This document shows positions 7,146 through 16,208 of a DNA stretch of 64,000 nucleotides, in pieces. A program made the translations under genes and the position numbers. The stretch is from Caloramator fervidus (lineage in GTDB: Bacteria > Bacillota > Clostridia > Clostridiales > Caloramatoraceae). Under the pieces are notes generated by a model, which worked only from the letters and a program-made list of their open reading frames with translations, was not told the origin of the DNA and searched no databases. Numbering within the stretch: position 1 is the first letter of the stretch; the number at the start of each line of letters is the position of its first letter. The stretch is taken from assembly GCF_900108045.1 (NCBI RefSeq), contig NZ_FNUK01000001.1:1-64000 (forward strand), read 5' to 3'.

Positions 7146-9338
7146 ATGGAAAAGGTTTTAAAGGTAAGCGGAATGACTTGTGCAGCCTGCGCAAAGGCTA
7201 TAGAACGTTCTTTAAAAAAGTTAGATGGAGTTTTAAAGGCACAGGTTAATTTTGCAGCTGAAAAGTTATATATAGAATATGATGCTTCAAAGATCAGTTT
7301 ATCAAAGATAAAAGAAACTGTAAAAAAGTTAGGATATGAGATTAAAGAGGAGGAAACAGAGGATCAAGGAAAAGATATTTTAAAAAATTTTATTTTAGCA
7401 TCAACTTTTTCTATTCCTCTTTTAATAATAGCTATGGGTCATATGTTTGGTTTAAAACTTCCTAGTTTTATAAATCCCCATAAAAATCCTTTGAATTTTG
7501 CTTTGCTTCAATTTGTTCTTGCTTTACCTTCCTTGTATGCAGGAAAAAAGTTTTATAAAGTAGGTTTTAGAAATATAGTAAAAGGAATGCCAAATATGGA
7601 TAGTTTAATTGCAGTAGGAACATCTGCTGCAATGCTTTATGGAATATTTGCTATTATAATGATTTTTTTAGGACATCATGAATATTCTATGGATCTTTAT
7701 TTTGAGTCAGCAGCAACTATAATAACTTTAATACTTCTTGGAAAATATCTTGAGGCAAAAACAAAAGGGAAAACAAAGGAAGCTATAAAAAAACTTTTAA
7801 ATCTCCAACCTAAAATGGCAACAGTTATAAAAGATGGTAAAGAAATCGTAATTCCCGCTCAGGATGTTCAAATTTCTGATATAGTTTTAGTAAAACCCGG
7901 AGAGAAAATTCCTGTTGATGGATGTGTTATAGAAGGTTATGCTAGCGTAGATGAGTCCATGTTAACTGGAGAGAGCGTGCCTGTTGATAAGAAAGAAGGG
8001 GATAAGGTTTTTGCAGCAACTATAAATAAAAACGGTTTTTTAAAGATTAAAGCGACAGGTGTTGGGAAAGATACGGTTCTTTCTCAAATAATAACTTTAG
8101 TTGAGACAGCTCAAGCTTCCAAAGCTCCTATTGCAAGGCTTGCTGATGTAATATCTGGATATTTTGTTCCCGTTGTAATATTAATAGCCTTAATATCCTT
8201 TATATCTTGGATGGTGGCAGGAAAAGGTTTTATATTTTCAATTACGACTTTTATATCTGTTTTGGTAATAGCTTGTCCTTGCGCCTTAGGCCTTGCAACC
8301 CCCACGGCAATAATGGTAGCCTCAGGTAAAGGGGCAGAAAATGGAATACTCATAAAAACAGGGGAGGCTTTAGAAATAGCTAATAAGATTCAAGCGGTAG
8401 TTTTTGATAAAACAGGAACAATTACAGAAGGGAAACCAAAGCTTTCAGATGTATATGCACTAGGTGAAGATGAAGATACTGTTTTATCCCTTGCAGCGTC
8501 TGTTGAAAGAATGTCGGAGCATCCTATTGCAAAGGCAATAGTAAAGGGGGCAGAGGATAGGGGATTAACTTTTAAAGATGCACAAGAATTTTATTCTATT
8601 CCGGGACATGGAGTTAAAGCTTTAGTTGAAGGTAAAGAGGTAATTATAGGGAATAAAAAATTTTTAGAGGAAAATAATATTGACATATCTGAAGGATTAT
8701 TAAAATTTGAAGAATACACAAGCCAAGGAAAAACTCCTATGTTTGTTGCAAAGGGTAAGAAGCTTATAGGAGTTATTGCAGTTATAGATTTACCTAAAAA
8801 GACTAGTAAGGAAGCTGTTGAAAAGCTTAAAAACTTGGGAATTGAGGTTATAATGATAACTGGAGATAATAAAAGGACTGCCCTTAAAATTGCAAAGGAG
8901 GTTGGAATAGAAAAAGTAATAGCAGAGGTTCTTCCAAAGGACAAAGCAAAAGAAATTGAAAAACTTCAAAGGGATAAAAAAATAGTTGCAATGGTTGGTG
9001 ATGGAATAAACGATGCTCCAGCCCTTGCAAAAGCTGATGTTGGAATTGCAATAGGCTCGGGAACAGATATTGCAATAGAGTCTGCAGATATAGTTTTAAT
9101 GAAGGACGATCCTTTAGATGTTGTAAAGGCCATAAGGTTAAGTAAAGCTACTATAAAAAACATAAAACAAAATTTATTTTGGGCTTTTTTCTACAATGTA
9201 GTTGGAATCCCAATTGCAGCAGGAATTTTAACTTTGTTTGGAGGGCCAAAGTTAAACCCTATGATTGCTGCAGCTGCAATGAGTTTAAGCTCTGTTTCAG
9301 TTGTAATAAATGCTTTAAGGCTTAAAAGGTTTAGATAA
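7146..9338 (+). CDS. copA: Copper-exporting P1B-type ATPase
   Basis: 730 aa. One N-terminal heavy-metal-binding domain with GMTCAAC (Cys12, Cys15), eight predicted membrane segments, and the metal-site motif Cys377-Pro-Cys379 in [13 protein letters not shown]. The actuator has TGES, the phosphorylation site is Asp421 in [10 protein letters not shown], the HP motif is SEHPIAKAI, and the hinge is [16 protein letters not shown] plus the C-terminal YN...MSLSSVSVV pattern marks Cu(I) export. Bacillus CopA has two N-terminal domains; this has one. It is the second gene of csoR-copA-copZ and would detoxify copper received from CopZ. Confidence 0.96.
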   Translation: MEKVLKVSGMTCAACAKAIERSLKKLDGVLKAQVNFAAEKLYIEYDASKISLSKIKETVKKLGYEIKEEETEDQGKDILKNFILASTFSIPLLIIAMGHMFGLKLPSFINPHKNPLNFALLQFVLALPSLYAGKKFYKVGFRNIVKGMPNMDSLIAVGTSAAMLYGIFAIIMIFLGHHEYSMDLYFESAATIITLILLGKYLEAKTKGKTKEAIKKLLNLQPKMATVIKDGKEIVIPAQDVQISDIVLVKPGEKIPVDGCVIEGYASVDESMLTGESVPVDKKEGDKVFAATINKNGFLKIKATGVGKDTVLSQIITLVETAQASKAPIARLADVISGYFVPVVILIALISFISWMVAGKGFIFSITTFISVLVIACPCALGLATPTAIMVASGKGAENGILIKTGEALEIANKIQAVVFDKTGTITEGKPKLSDVYALGEDEDTVLSLAASVERMSEHPIAKAIVKGAEDRGLTFKDAQEFYSIPGHGVKALVEGKEVIIGNKKFLEENNIDISEGLLKFEEYTSQGKTPMFVAKGKKLIGVIAVIDLPKKTSKEAVEKLKNLGIEVIMITGDNKRTALKIAKEVGIEKVIAEVLPKDKAKEIEKLQRDKKIVAMVGDGINDAPALAKADVGIAIGSGTDIAIESADIVLMKDDPLDVVKAIRLSKATIKNIKQNLFWAFFYNVVGIPIAAGILTLFGGPKLNPMIAAAAMSLSSVSVVINALRLKRFR

Positions 9339-9352
9339 AGGGAGGTTTTATC

Positions 9353-9562
9353 ATGAAAAAGAAGTTATATATTGAAGGAATGTCCTGCAATCACTGTAAA
9401 AATCATGTCAAAAATGCATTGGAGGAGGGGGGAGTAAAGGTTTTAGAGGTAAATTTAGAGAAAAAATATGCCCTTGTTGAAGGAGAAAATTTAGATTATG
9501 AAAGGTTAAAAAGCTTGGTGGAAGAAGCGGGATACGATGTTGTTGCAGTTGAAAATATATGA
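9353..9562 (+). CDS. copZ: Copper chaperone CopZ
   Basis: 69 aa, a single HMA ferredoxin-like fold. The metal-binding motif is GMSCNHC with Cys12 and Cys15; His14 lies between them. The rest follows the family (VKNALEEGGVKVLEVNLEKKYALVEG, LVEEAGYDVV). It carries Cu(I) in the cytoplasm to CopA and can exchange it with CsoR. It has a good ribosome site (GGGAGGTTTT) and ends the csoR-copA-copZ operon. No strong terminator was found directly downstream; the metG promoter follows within 6 nt. Confidence 0.92.
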   Translation: MKKKLYIEGMSCNHCKNHVKNALEEGGVKVLEVNLEKKYALVEGENLDYERLKSLVEEAGYDVVAVENI

Positions 9563-9567
9563 TTTTA

Positions 9568-9596
9568 TTGACATATAACAATATTTTGTATAAACT
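9568..9596 (+). promoter_or_regulatory. Sigma-A promoter of metG
   Basis: TTGACA (9568-9573), 17-nt spacer, TAAACT (9591-9596). The predicted start near 9603 gives a leader of about 105 nt before metG, which contains the hairpin at 9636-9663. Confidence 0.7.
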
Positions 9597-9635
9597 TTTG
9601 TTTAAGTGAAAAGTGTAAATTTTGGGGAGGTATGA

Positions 9636-9683
9636 GGCACCTTGCCCCTTTGGGTGGGGTGCCATTGGTTTAATTAAGGTGTT
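9636..9683 (+). repeat. Palindromic leader element before metG with two exclusive pairings
   Basis: GGCACC (9636-9641) pairs with GGTGCC (9658-9663). The longer GGCACCTT (9636-9643) can instead pair with AAGGTGTT (9676-9683), using two G-U pairs. It is far richer in G+C than its surroundings. It could be a regulatory leader or a REP-like palindrome; sequences of the type GTGTCAGGCACC are dispersed repeats in other Firmicutes. No T-box core was found. Confidence 0.4.
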
Positions 9684-9707
9684 AGGCACTTAAAAGGAGG
9701 GAAGCTA

Positions 9708-11633
9708 ATGAAAGGGAAGTATTATATAACCACCCCTATTTATTACCCAAGCGATAAGCTTCATATAGGTAATACATATACAACCGTCCTTGCAGATGCT
9801 CTTGCAAGGTTTAAAAGGCTTACTGGATACGATGTGTTTTTCTTGACAGGAACCGATGAGCATGGACAAAAAATTCAAAGAATAGCAGAAAAAAAGGGAG
9901 TAACTCCAAAGGAATATGTTGATAATATAGTAGCTTCAATAAAGGAACTTTGGAAAAGAATGAATATATCCTATGATAAGTTCATAAGAACCACCGATGA
10001 ATATCATATAAAAGCTGTTCAAACTATATTTAAAAAGCTTTATGAAAAAGGAGATATTTATAAAGGATATTATGAAGGATGGTATTGCACTCCTTGTGAA
10101 TCCTTTTTTACTGAAACTCAGCTTGTTGATGGAAAGTGTCCAGACTGCGGAAGAGAAGTTGAATGGACAAAAGAAGAGGCATACTTTTTTAGGCTTTCAA
10201 AGTATCAAGACAGATTATTAAAATATATAGAAGAACATCCAGATTTTATTTTGCCTGAAAAAAGAAAAAATGAAATGATAAATAACTTTATAAAACCAGG
10301 CCTTGAAGACCTTTGTGTATCAAGAACCTCCTTTACTTGGGGTATTCCAGTAACCTTTGATGAAAAGCACGTTGTTTATGTTTGGATAGATGCCCTTTCA
10401 AATTATATAACAGCTCTAGGATATGGAAGCGACGATACTTCCCTTTATCAAAAATATTGGCCAGCTGATGTTCATCTTGTTGGAAAGGATATAGTAAGAT
10501 TCCACACTATAATTTGGCCTATAATGCTTATGGCTCTTGATTTGCCTCTTCCTAAGAGGGTTTATGGACATGGTTGGCTTTTAGTTGATGGAGGAAAGAT
10601 GTCAAAGTCAAAGGGGAATGTGGTGGACCCTGTTGTTTTAACAGAACATTTTGGAGTAGATGCTGTAAGATATTATCTTTTAAAGGAAATAACCTTTGAA
10701 AACGATGGAAACTTTAGTAGCGAAATGTTTATAAAAAGAATAAACTCAGACCTTGCAAATGACCTTGGAAACTTAGTATCAAGAACCCTTACCATGATTG
10801 AAAAATACTTTGGAGGAAAAATTGAAAAGACATCTTCAGAAGATGAATATGATAAAGACCTTAAAAATGTTGCCCTTGAAGTGCCAAGAAATGTTGAAAA
10901 ACTCATGGATGACTTAAAGGTTTCTGAAGCCCTTGATGAGATTTGGCGTCTTGTAAGAAGGGCAAATAAATACATAGATGAAACAATGCCTTGGGCTTTA
11001 GCAAAGGATGAGGCAAACAAGGAAAGATTAAAGGCGGTTTTATACAATTTAACTGAAGCTATAAGAATAATTTCAGTTCTTATATCATCCTTTATGCCAG
11101 ATTCATCAGAAAAGATAAACAAACAATTTAATTTTAAAGAAAGATTTTTAACTTGGGACAGCATATTAGAGTTTGGTGTTTTAGATAATACAGAAGTTAA
11201 AAGAGGAGAAATACTATTCCCAAGAATAGATGTTGAAAAGAAACTTGAAGAGCTTGAAAGATTGTATGGCAAAAAGGAGGATAAAAAGATGGTTCCTATA
11301 AAGCCTGAGATAACTATTGAGGATTTTGACAAGATAGACCTTAGAGTTGTAAAGATTTTAGAAGCTGAGAAAATAAAGGGAGCAGATAAGCTTTTAAAAC
11401 TTAAGGTTGACCTTGGTGGAGAAGAAAGACAAATAGTTTCAGGAATTGCAAAACATTATGAGCCTGAAAAACTTATAGGAAAGAAGGTTATACTTGTTGC
11501 TAATCTAAAACCTGTTAAATTAAGAGGGGTAGAATCCTTTGGAATGATTCTTGCAGCATCCACTGAGGATAAAGAAAAGCTAGTTCTTGCAACTGTAGAT
11601 GATGACATAGAAACAGGAAGTCAAGTAAAGTAA
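9708..11633 (+). CDS. metG: Methionyl-tRNA synthetase
   Basis: 641 aa, class I enzyme that charges tRNA-Met. The ATP site motifs are HIGN (SDKLHIGNTYTT) and KMSKS (GGKMSKSKGNVV). A zinc knuckle is formed by CTPC and CPDC around residues 127-150. The C-terminal 110 residues (from about 532, EDFDKIDLRVVKI) form the appended OB-fold tRNA-binding domain, as in the Bacillus-type dimeric enzyme. Ribosome site AGGAGGG, 6 nt from ATG. It starts the metG-tatD-yabE-rnmV-rsmA block shared with Bacillus. A terminator follows immediately. Confidence 0.97.
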   Translation: MKGKYYITTPIYYPSDKLHIGNTYTTVLADALARFKRLTGYDVFFLTGTDEHGQKIQRIAEKKGVTPKEYVDNIVASIKELWKRMNISYDKFIRTTDEYHIKAVQTIFKKLYEKGDIYKGYYEGWYCTPCESFFTETQLVDGKCPDCGREVEWTKEEAYFFRLSKYQDRLLKYIEEHPDFILPEKRKNEMINNFIKPGLEDLCVSRTSFTWGIPVTFDEKHVVYVWIDALSNYITALGYGSDDTSLYQKYWPADVHLVGKDIVRFHTIIWPIMLMALDLPLPKRVYGHGWLLVDGGKMSKSKGNVVDPVVLTEHFGVDAVRYYLLKEITFENDGNFSSEMFIKRINSDLANDLGNLVSRTLTMIEKYFGGKIEKTSSEDEYDKDLKNVALEVPRNVEKLMDDLKVSEALDEIWRLVRRANKYIDETMPWALAKDEANKERLKAVLYNLTEAIRIISVLISSFMPDSSEKINKQFNFKERFLTWDSILEFGVLDNTEVKRGEILFPRIDVEKKLEELERLYGKKEDKKMVPIKPEITIEDFDKIDLRVVKILEAEKIKGADKLLKLKVDLGGEERQIVSGIAKHYEPEKLIGKKVILVANLKPVKLRGVESFGMILAASTEDKEKLVLATVDDDIETGSQVK

Positions 11634-11652
11634 GGGGCTAAAAGCCCCTTTT
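11633..11652 (+). terminator. Terminator after metG
   Basis: AGGGGCT (11633-11639) pairs with AGCCCCT (11643-11649), followed by TTT. The first base belongs to the stop codon. Confidence 0.75.
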
Positions 11653-11673
11653 ACTTACAAAGGAGGGATATAA

Positions 11674-12420
11674 ATGTTTGATTCCCATGCCCATTATGAT
11701 GATAAAGCCTTTTCTAATGATAGGGATGAGGTTATAAAAAAGCTTAAGGATTTTAAAGTTGAAGCAGTTTTGAATTGTGCATCAAGCATAGAATCCTGTT
11801 ATAAAACTTTAGAGCTTGTTAAAAAGTATGACTTTTTTTATGGTGCTTTAGGAGTTCATCCTGAGTTTTCAAAGGATGTTGATATAAACTTAATAGGGGA
11901 CCTTGCGCAAAATGAAAAGATTGTTGCAATAGGTGAAATAGGCCTTGATTATTATTGGGATTATGATAGAAATATCCAGATGAAGGCCTTTAAAGAGCAG
12001 CTTGACCTTGCAAGGCAGCTTGACCTTCCAGTTGTAATTCACAACAGAGAAGCCCATGAAGATACTTTAAAAGTTTTAAAGGAGTTTAAAGGTTTAAGGG
12101 GAGTTTTACACTGTTTTTCAGGCAGCCTAGAGATGGCAAAGGAGTTTATAAAGCTTGGATATTTATTAGGTTTTACAGGGGTTGTTACCTTTAAAAACGC
12201 TAAAAAGACTGTTGAGGTTGTAAAAAATGTTCCTCTTGAATATATATTAGTAGAAACAGATTGCCCATACATGGCTCCTCATCCTCATAGGGGAGAGAGG
12301 AATGACTCTTCTTATTTAAGGTTTATAATAGAAAAGATAGCAGAAATTAAAGAGACTACCTTTGAAAATGTAAAGCAAAAAACTTTTGAAAACGCAGCAA
12401 ATCTTTTTAACATTTTTTAA
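11674..12420 (+). CDS. tatD: TatD-family metal-dependent DNase/hydrolase
   Basis: 248 aa, full length for the family (YabD in Bacillus). It is a TIM-barrel metallohydrolase with the HxH motif FDSHAHYDD at the start, metal ligand Glu in IGEIGLDYYWD, His in PVVIHNREAH and LHCFSG, and Asp in VETDCPYMAPHPHRG. Family members degrade single-stranded DNA from the 3' end; the precise substrate here is unknown. It has its own ribosome site (AAGGAGGGAT) after the metG terminator. Its position after metG matches Bacillus. Confidence 0.93.
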   Translation: MFDSHAHYDDKAFSNDRDEVIKKLKDFKVEAVLNCASSIESCYKTLELVKKYDFFYGALGVHPEFSKDVDINLIGDLAQNEKIVAIGEIGLDYYWDYDRNIQMKAFKEQLDLARQLDLPVVIHNREAHEDTLKVLKEFKGLRGVLHCFSGSLEMAKEFIKLGYLLGFTGVVTFKNAKKTVEVVKNVPLEYILVETDCPYMAPHPHRGERNDSSYLRFIIEKIAEIKETTFENVKQKTFENAANLFNIF

Positions 12421-12537
12421 TCTTGAGCATATTATAATAAAAAATGGGAATAATTCATAGAAAGGGTATATGTTGCCTCTTTTCATAAGGGGGAGGGAAG
12501 CGGAATCATTCATATTTTATTAATAAAAAGTTAAAAT

Positions 12538-12566
12538 TTGACAAAATTTGTCGATTAAATTATAAT
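12538..12566 (+). promoter_or_regulatory. Full-consensus sigma-A promoter of the yabE-like gene
   Basis: TTGACA (12538-12543), exactly 17 nt, TATAAT (12561-12566). Both hexamers match consensus perfectly, so a strong vegetative promoter is expected. Two near-identical 13-mers (GGAATAATTCATA at 12447 and GGAATCATTCATA at 12502) lie upstream. Confidence 0.85.
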
Positions 12567-12603
12567 CTTAAAAGTCCCATGCCCTATGAAAGGAGGTAGA
12601 TAT

Positions 12604-13620
12604 ATGAAGGGAACATTAAAATCCCGGGCTGTTATTTTAGCTGTGGCGTTTATTGTTTTAATTTTGTCAGTAAGCTTCACAGCTAAAAGAAGGGTTACTG
12701 TTGTTTGCGATGGAAAAACAAAAACTATTACAACCAGCGCAAAAACAGTAGGGACGCTGCTTGAGGAAAATGGCATATACATAGGAGAAAAGGACATAAT
12801 AAGACCTAATATAGATACTAAAGTTAAAGACGGAATGATTATTTTAATAAAAAGGGCAGTTCCTGTTACCATCAAGGTGGATGGGAAGGTATTAAAAGTA
12901 AAATCTGCTGAGGGCACAGTTGAAAAACTTTTAAAAAGCGAAGGTATAAATTTAAACGAAAAGGATAAGGTTTTCCCAAGTCTAGATTCAATTGTAAAGC
13001 CAAATATGGAAATTAAAATAACCCGCGTTGTAGAAAAAGTCGAAGTTTTATCAAAACCAATCCCGTTTAAAGTTATTAAAAAGCCTAACAACGACATGCT
13101 AAAGGGCAGTATAAAGGTCATCCAAGAAGGGATGGAAGGCATCCTTGAGGTAAAAACAAAGGTTGTCCTTGAAGATGGAAAGGTAATTTCAACAAAGAAA
13201 ATTTCAGAGGTTATAAAAAAACGCCCTGTAGATAAAATAGTTTACGTAGGCACGTTGGGATTTTTTACTCCCTCAAGAGGAGGGGAACCTATAGCTTATG
13301 TAAGAAAACTTACCATGAAGGCAACCAAGTACACATCAAGCTATGAATGTACCGGCAAGCGCCCGGGGGATAGAGGATTTGGAAGGACTGCAACAGGAAC
13401 AATAGCAAGAAGAAATAAAAATGGGTTTTCAACTGTTGCCGTTGACCCTGATGTTATTCCCCTTGGAACAAGGCTTTATATAGAAGATTATGGTTTTGCC
13501 ATAGCAGAGGATACAGGGGGAGCAGTAAAGGGATATATGATAGACCTTTACTTTGAGCCCGGGACAGAAGAATTTAGAAACTGGAGAACAAAATATGTTG
13601 ATGTTTATATTCTAAGATAA
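12604..13620 (+). CDS. yabE: YabE-like cell-wall protein (DUF348-G5-3D domains)
   Basis: 338 aa. A membrane segment or uncleaved signal at residues 7-25, two DUF348 repeats (about 30-85 and 88-140), a G5 region (about 145-220), and a C-terminal 3D domain (about 245-338). The three Asp motifs that name the 3D domain are visible: VAVDPDVIPLG, AEDTGG and IDLYF. Such proteins (YabE, Rpf2-like) are surface lytic transglycosylases that open the glycan strand. Start at 12604 fits AAAGGAGGT 6 nt upstream. Its place between tatD and rnmV is the same as yabE in Bacillus. Confidence 0.88.
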   Translation: MKGTLKSRAVILAVAFIVLILSVSFTAKRRVTVVCDGKTKTITTSAKTVGTLLEENGIYIGEKDIIRPNIDTKVKDGMIILIKRAVPVTIKVDGKVLKVKSAEGTVEKLLKSEGINLNEKDKVFPSLDSIVKPNMEIKITRVVEKVEVLSKPIPFKVIKKPNNDMLKGSIKVIQEGMEGILEVKTKVVLEDGKVISTKKISEVIKKRPVDKIVYVGTLGFFTPSRGGEPIAYVRKLTMKATKYTSSYECTGKRPGDRGFGRTATGTIARRNKNGFSTVAVDPDVIPLGTRLYIEDYGFAIAEDTGGAVKGYMIDLYFEPGTEEFRNWRTKYVDVYILR

Positions 13621-13643
13621 GGCAGCTTTGCTGCCTTATATTT
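13619..13643 (+). terminator. Terminator after yabE-like gene
   Basis: AAGGCAG (13619-13625) pairs with CTGCCTT (13631-13637), then TATATTTT. The stem begins inside the stop codon. Confidence 0.75.
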
Positions 13644-13709
13644 TATTATTTTAAAATTTAAACTTTTGTATTAAGATTATAATAAAGCTAATTATCAGGG
13701 AGGGAAAGG

Positions 13710-14261
13710 ATGATAAAGGAAGTAATCATTGTAGAAGGAAAAGGAGATCTTCTTGCAGTAAAAAGGGCGGTTGATGCCGACTGTATAGTAACAAGTGGAT
13801 TTGGGCTTAATAAAAAAATAATTGAAGATATAAAAAATGCCTATGAAAAAAGGGGTATAATAATATTTACAGACCCAGATTTTTCAGGGGAAAAAATAAG
13901 GGAAAAACTTACAAAGCTTTTTCCAAAGGCAAAGCACGCTTTTTTGCCAAGGGAGTCCGCTGAAAAGGATGGGGATATAGGGATTGAAAATGCTTCAAAG
14001 GAAGCAATAATAGAAGCTCTTTCAAAGGTAAAAACCGAGTATTTTGAGGACAGATGCGAATTTACCTATGAGGATCTTTATAAAAATAAACTTACAGGTT
14101 TTGAAAATTCATCCCTTTTAAGGGATCTTTTAGGAAGGGAGCTTGGAATAGGTTATTGCAATGCTAAAACCTTCTTAAAGAGATTAAACAGATATGGAAT
14201 TACAAGGGAAGAATTTGAAAAAGCACTAAAGAAGATAGAGGTGAAAGTAAATGGGACTTAG
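13710..14261 (+). CDS. rnmV: Ribonuclease M5
   Basis: 183 aa, the usual size. It is a Toprim-domain endonuclease with the catalytic Glu in IIVEGKGDLLAVK and the DxD motif in IFTDPDFSGEKIR. In Bacillus it trims both ends of the 5S rRNA precursor, with ribosomal protein L18 as cofactor. The C-terminal part (about 115-183) is the RNA-binding DUF4093 region. The gene overlaps rsmA by 11 nt, so the two are translationally coupled. A TATAAT at 13678-13683 may be a -10 box, but I see no convincing -35. Confidence 0.95.
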   Translation: MIKEVIIVEGKGDLLAVKRAVDADCIVTSGFGLNKKIIEDIKNAYEKRGIIIFTDPDFSGEKIREKLTKLFPKAKHAFLPRESAEKDGDIGIENASKEAIIEALSKVKTEYFEDRCEFTYEDLYKNKLTGFENSSLLRDLLGRELGIGYCNAKTFLKRLNRYGITREEFEKALKKIEVKVNGT

Positions 14262-15102
14262 AAGTAAAACAATGGACATAGTTAAATATTTTGAATTTAA
14301 GTTTAACAAAAACCTTGGCCAAAACTTTCTTGTTGATGAAAATATATTAAAGAAAATAATAGATGCAGCAGAGCTTGATGAAAACACCTGTGTAATTGAA
14401 ATAGGCCCTGGAATTGGAACTTTAACTCAAGAGATGGCAAGGAAGGCTAAAAAGGTTGTTGCAATTGAAATAGATAAAAACCTTATACCTATTTTAAATG
14501 AAACCCTAGCAAACTTTGACAACATAAAGATAATCCATGCTGATGCTTTAAAGGTTGATTTTAACAAAATAATTGAAGAGGAAAATTTAGAAAATGTAAA
14601 GGTGGTTGCAAACCTTCCATATTATGTAACAACTCCAATAATAACAAAGCTTTTAAATGAAAAAGTAAAAGTAAGCTCTATGATAATAATGATTCAAAAA
14701 GAAGTTGCAGAAAGGATAGTTGCAAAACCAAATACCGATGAATACGGAAGTTTATCCCTCCTTTGTCAGTATCACTGTGAGGTTAAAAAAATATGCAAAG
14801 TGTCCCCTAACTGTTTTGTTCCCCCTCCTAAAGTAGAATCTATGGTTATAAGGCTTGATGTTATGGACAAAAAAAGGGTTGATGTTTTAGACGAGACATT
14901 ATTTTTTAACGTTATAAAGGCTGCCTTTAACATGAGAAGAAAAACCTTATACAACGCTTTAAAGCCTGTTGTAGGAGATGAAAATCTTCTTTTAGATGTA
15001 TTAAATAAGTCAAACATAGACCCAAAAAGAAGGGGAGAGACCTTGACAATAGAAGAATTTGCCCTCCTTGCAAATAATATAAGTAAATTAAAAGGGGAAT
15101 GA
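14251..15102 (+). CDS. rsmA: 16S rRNA (A1518/A1519) dimethyltransferase KsgA
   Basis: 283 aa. SAM-dependent methyltransferase that dimethylates two adjacent adenines in helix 45 of 16S rRNA, a late step of 30S maturation. Motifs: NKNLGQNFLVDENIL at the N-terminus, SAM site EIGPGIGTLTQEM, and the catalytic NLPYY (VVANLPYYVTTPI). The start at 14251 follows GAGGTGA and overlaps rnmV. It is the last gene of the conserved metG...rsmA block; in Bacillus yabG and veg follow at once, whereas here they lie about 35 kb downstream. Confidence 0.96.
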   Translation: MGLRSKTMDIVKYFEFKFNKNLGQNFLVDENILKKIIDAAELDENTCVIEIGPGIGTLTQEMARKAKKVVAIEIDKNLIPILNETLANFDNIKIIHADALKVDFNKIIEEENLENVKVVANLPYYVTTPIITKLLNEKVKVSSMIIMIQKEVAERIVAKPNTDEYGSLSLLCQYHCEVKKICKVSPNCFVPPPKVESMVIRLDVMDKKRVDVLDETLFFNVIKAAFNMRRKTLYNALKPVVGDENLLLDVLNKSNIDPKRRGETLTIEEFALLANNISKLKGE

Positions 15103-15142
15103 TGCATATAATATATTGATGAATTTTTTAGGAGGGGAAAGG

Positions 15143-16138
15143 GTGACTAATAAAAAGTCATATTCAAGATATTTTATAATATTCCAAGAAGATGACAAAG
15201 GATTTGCCATTGAATCTGACAAGCCTCCTACAGGATATGCAAAAATAGAAAATAAAAATGGAAGGTCAAAGGTAACCTTTTATGTTCAAAACCTTTTAGT
15301 AGAAAAAGGGCCCTATACTGCTTGCCTTATTGATGCAACTAAAAATCCTCCTGTTGTTGCAAAGCTTGGAAACATAAACATAAATGAAAACGGGATGGGA
15401 GAGACTTGGTGGGAATTTAGAGAAGATGATATTGCAAATACCGGGCACCATATAGACAGGTTTAACGTAGCCTGTGTTTTAACACAAGAAAACCTTTTCC
15501 CACTTTCAGGTCAGGTTGGAAGGGAAAATACAAACTGGAAGGAAAAATTATTAAACTTAGAAAGAGAAGAATCAGAACAAAAAGAAGAGGAGAAGGAGGA
15601 AAAAGAAGATACACAAGAGGCTAAAAAATTTGAAGAATACGAAAAAGCCATAAAGGAGGCTATAAAAAACATAGAAAAAGAGCATAAAGAGGATATTAAA
15701 AATGAAGATGAAGACATAAAACCTTCAAGACAAATAAAAGAAGGGGATTTTGCAAAGGTATTTCATAATATATTAAAGGACCTTGAAGAAGTTAAAATAG
15801 AAACTGAATTTGAAAACACAAGATGGTGGAAAATTCCTCTTGAAAGGCCTTATTTTGAACCTAAATACATGCCTTATTACTGCATAATTTACCACCTTTT
15901 GCTTGCTTATCCTTATATAAATTATCTAACATGGACAAGAAAAAGTGGATACTACTACTTTGGAATAAAATATGATGACGATGGAGAAATAGACTATGTT
16001 ATTTATGGAATAGAAGGAGAAAACAACCCAAAGGATCAACCTTTCTTTGGAGCTACAGGATTTAGAAGATGGGTAGGATTTCAAGATAAAGGCATGTGGG
16101 TTATGGTTTACAATCCTTGGACTGGAATGATAATTTAG
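15143..16138 (+). CDS. Clostridial conserved protein of unknown function
   Basis: 331 aa. I do not know a function. The N-terminal 110 residues are beta-rich (RYFIIFQEDDKGFAIE, PTGYAKIENKNG, VTFYVQNLL) and recall a family seen in many clostridia. Residues about 135-200 are a very acidic, Lys/Glu-rich predicted coiled coil. The C-terminal 120 residues are rich in Trp, Tyr and Pro (WWKIPLERPYFEPKYMPYYC, GATGFRRWVGFQDKGMW). No signal peptide or membrane segment. I prefer the GTG at 15143, 7 nt after AGGAGG, over an ATG at 15116 without a site. A strong terminator follows. Confidence 0.7.
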   Translation: MTNKKSYSRYFIIFQEDDKGFAIESDKPPTGYAKIENKNGRSKVTFYVQNLLVEKGPYTACLIDATKNPPVVAKLGNININENGMGETWWEFREDDIANTGHHIDRFNVACVLTQENLFPLSGQVGRENTNWKEKLLNLEREESEQKEEEKEEKEDTQEAKKFEEYEKAIKEAIKNIEKEHKEDIKNEDEDIKPSRQIKEGDFAKVFHNILKDLEEVKIETEFENTRWWKIPLERPYFEPKYMPYYCIIYHLLLAYPYINYLTWTRKSGYYYFGIKYDDDGEIDYVIYGIEGENNPKDQPFFGATGFRRWVGFQDKGMWVMVYNPWTGMII

Positions 16139-16161
16139 GGCACAAGCTTGTGCCCTTTTGT
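16138..16161 (+). terminator. Terminator, 18-bp perfect palindrome
   Basis: GGGCACAAGCTTGTGCCC (16138-16155) followed by TTTTG. The palindrome starts at the last base of the stop codon. Confidence 0.75.
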
Positions 16162-16208
16162 TTTGTAATATATACTTATAGGTAGAAAAATTGCAAAAGA
16201 GGTGGGTT

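Noticed and set aside
9603-9707. Possible T-box leader before metG
   Set aside because: The T-box core (AGGGTGGNACCGCG) and specifier loop are absent, and the leader is only about 105 nt.
10673-11332. 219-codon open frame on the minus strand inside metG
   Set aside because: It lies wholly antisense to a clear synthetase gene in matching codon phase, has no ribosome site and is Ser/Phe/Leu-rich as expected for a mirror of Lys/Glu-rich coding sequence.
12555-13142. 195-codon minus-strand open frame opposite the yabE-like gene
   Set aside because: Antisense shadow with no ribosome site. An antisense RNA to yabE is known in Bacillus, but I see no clear promoter for one here.
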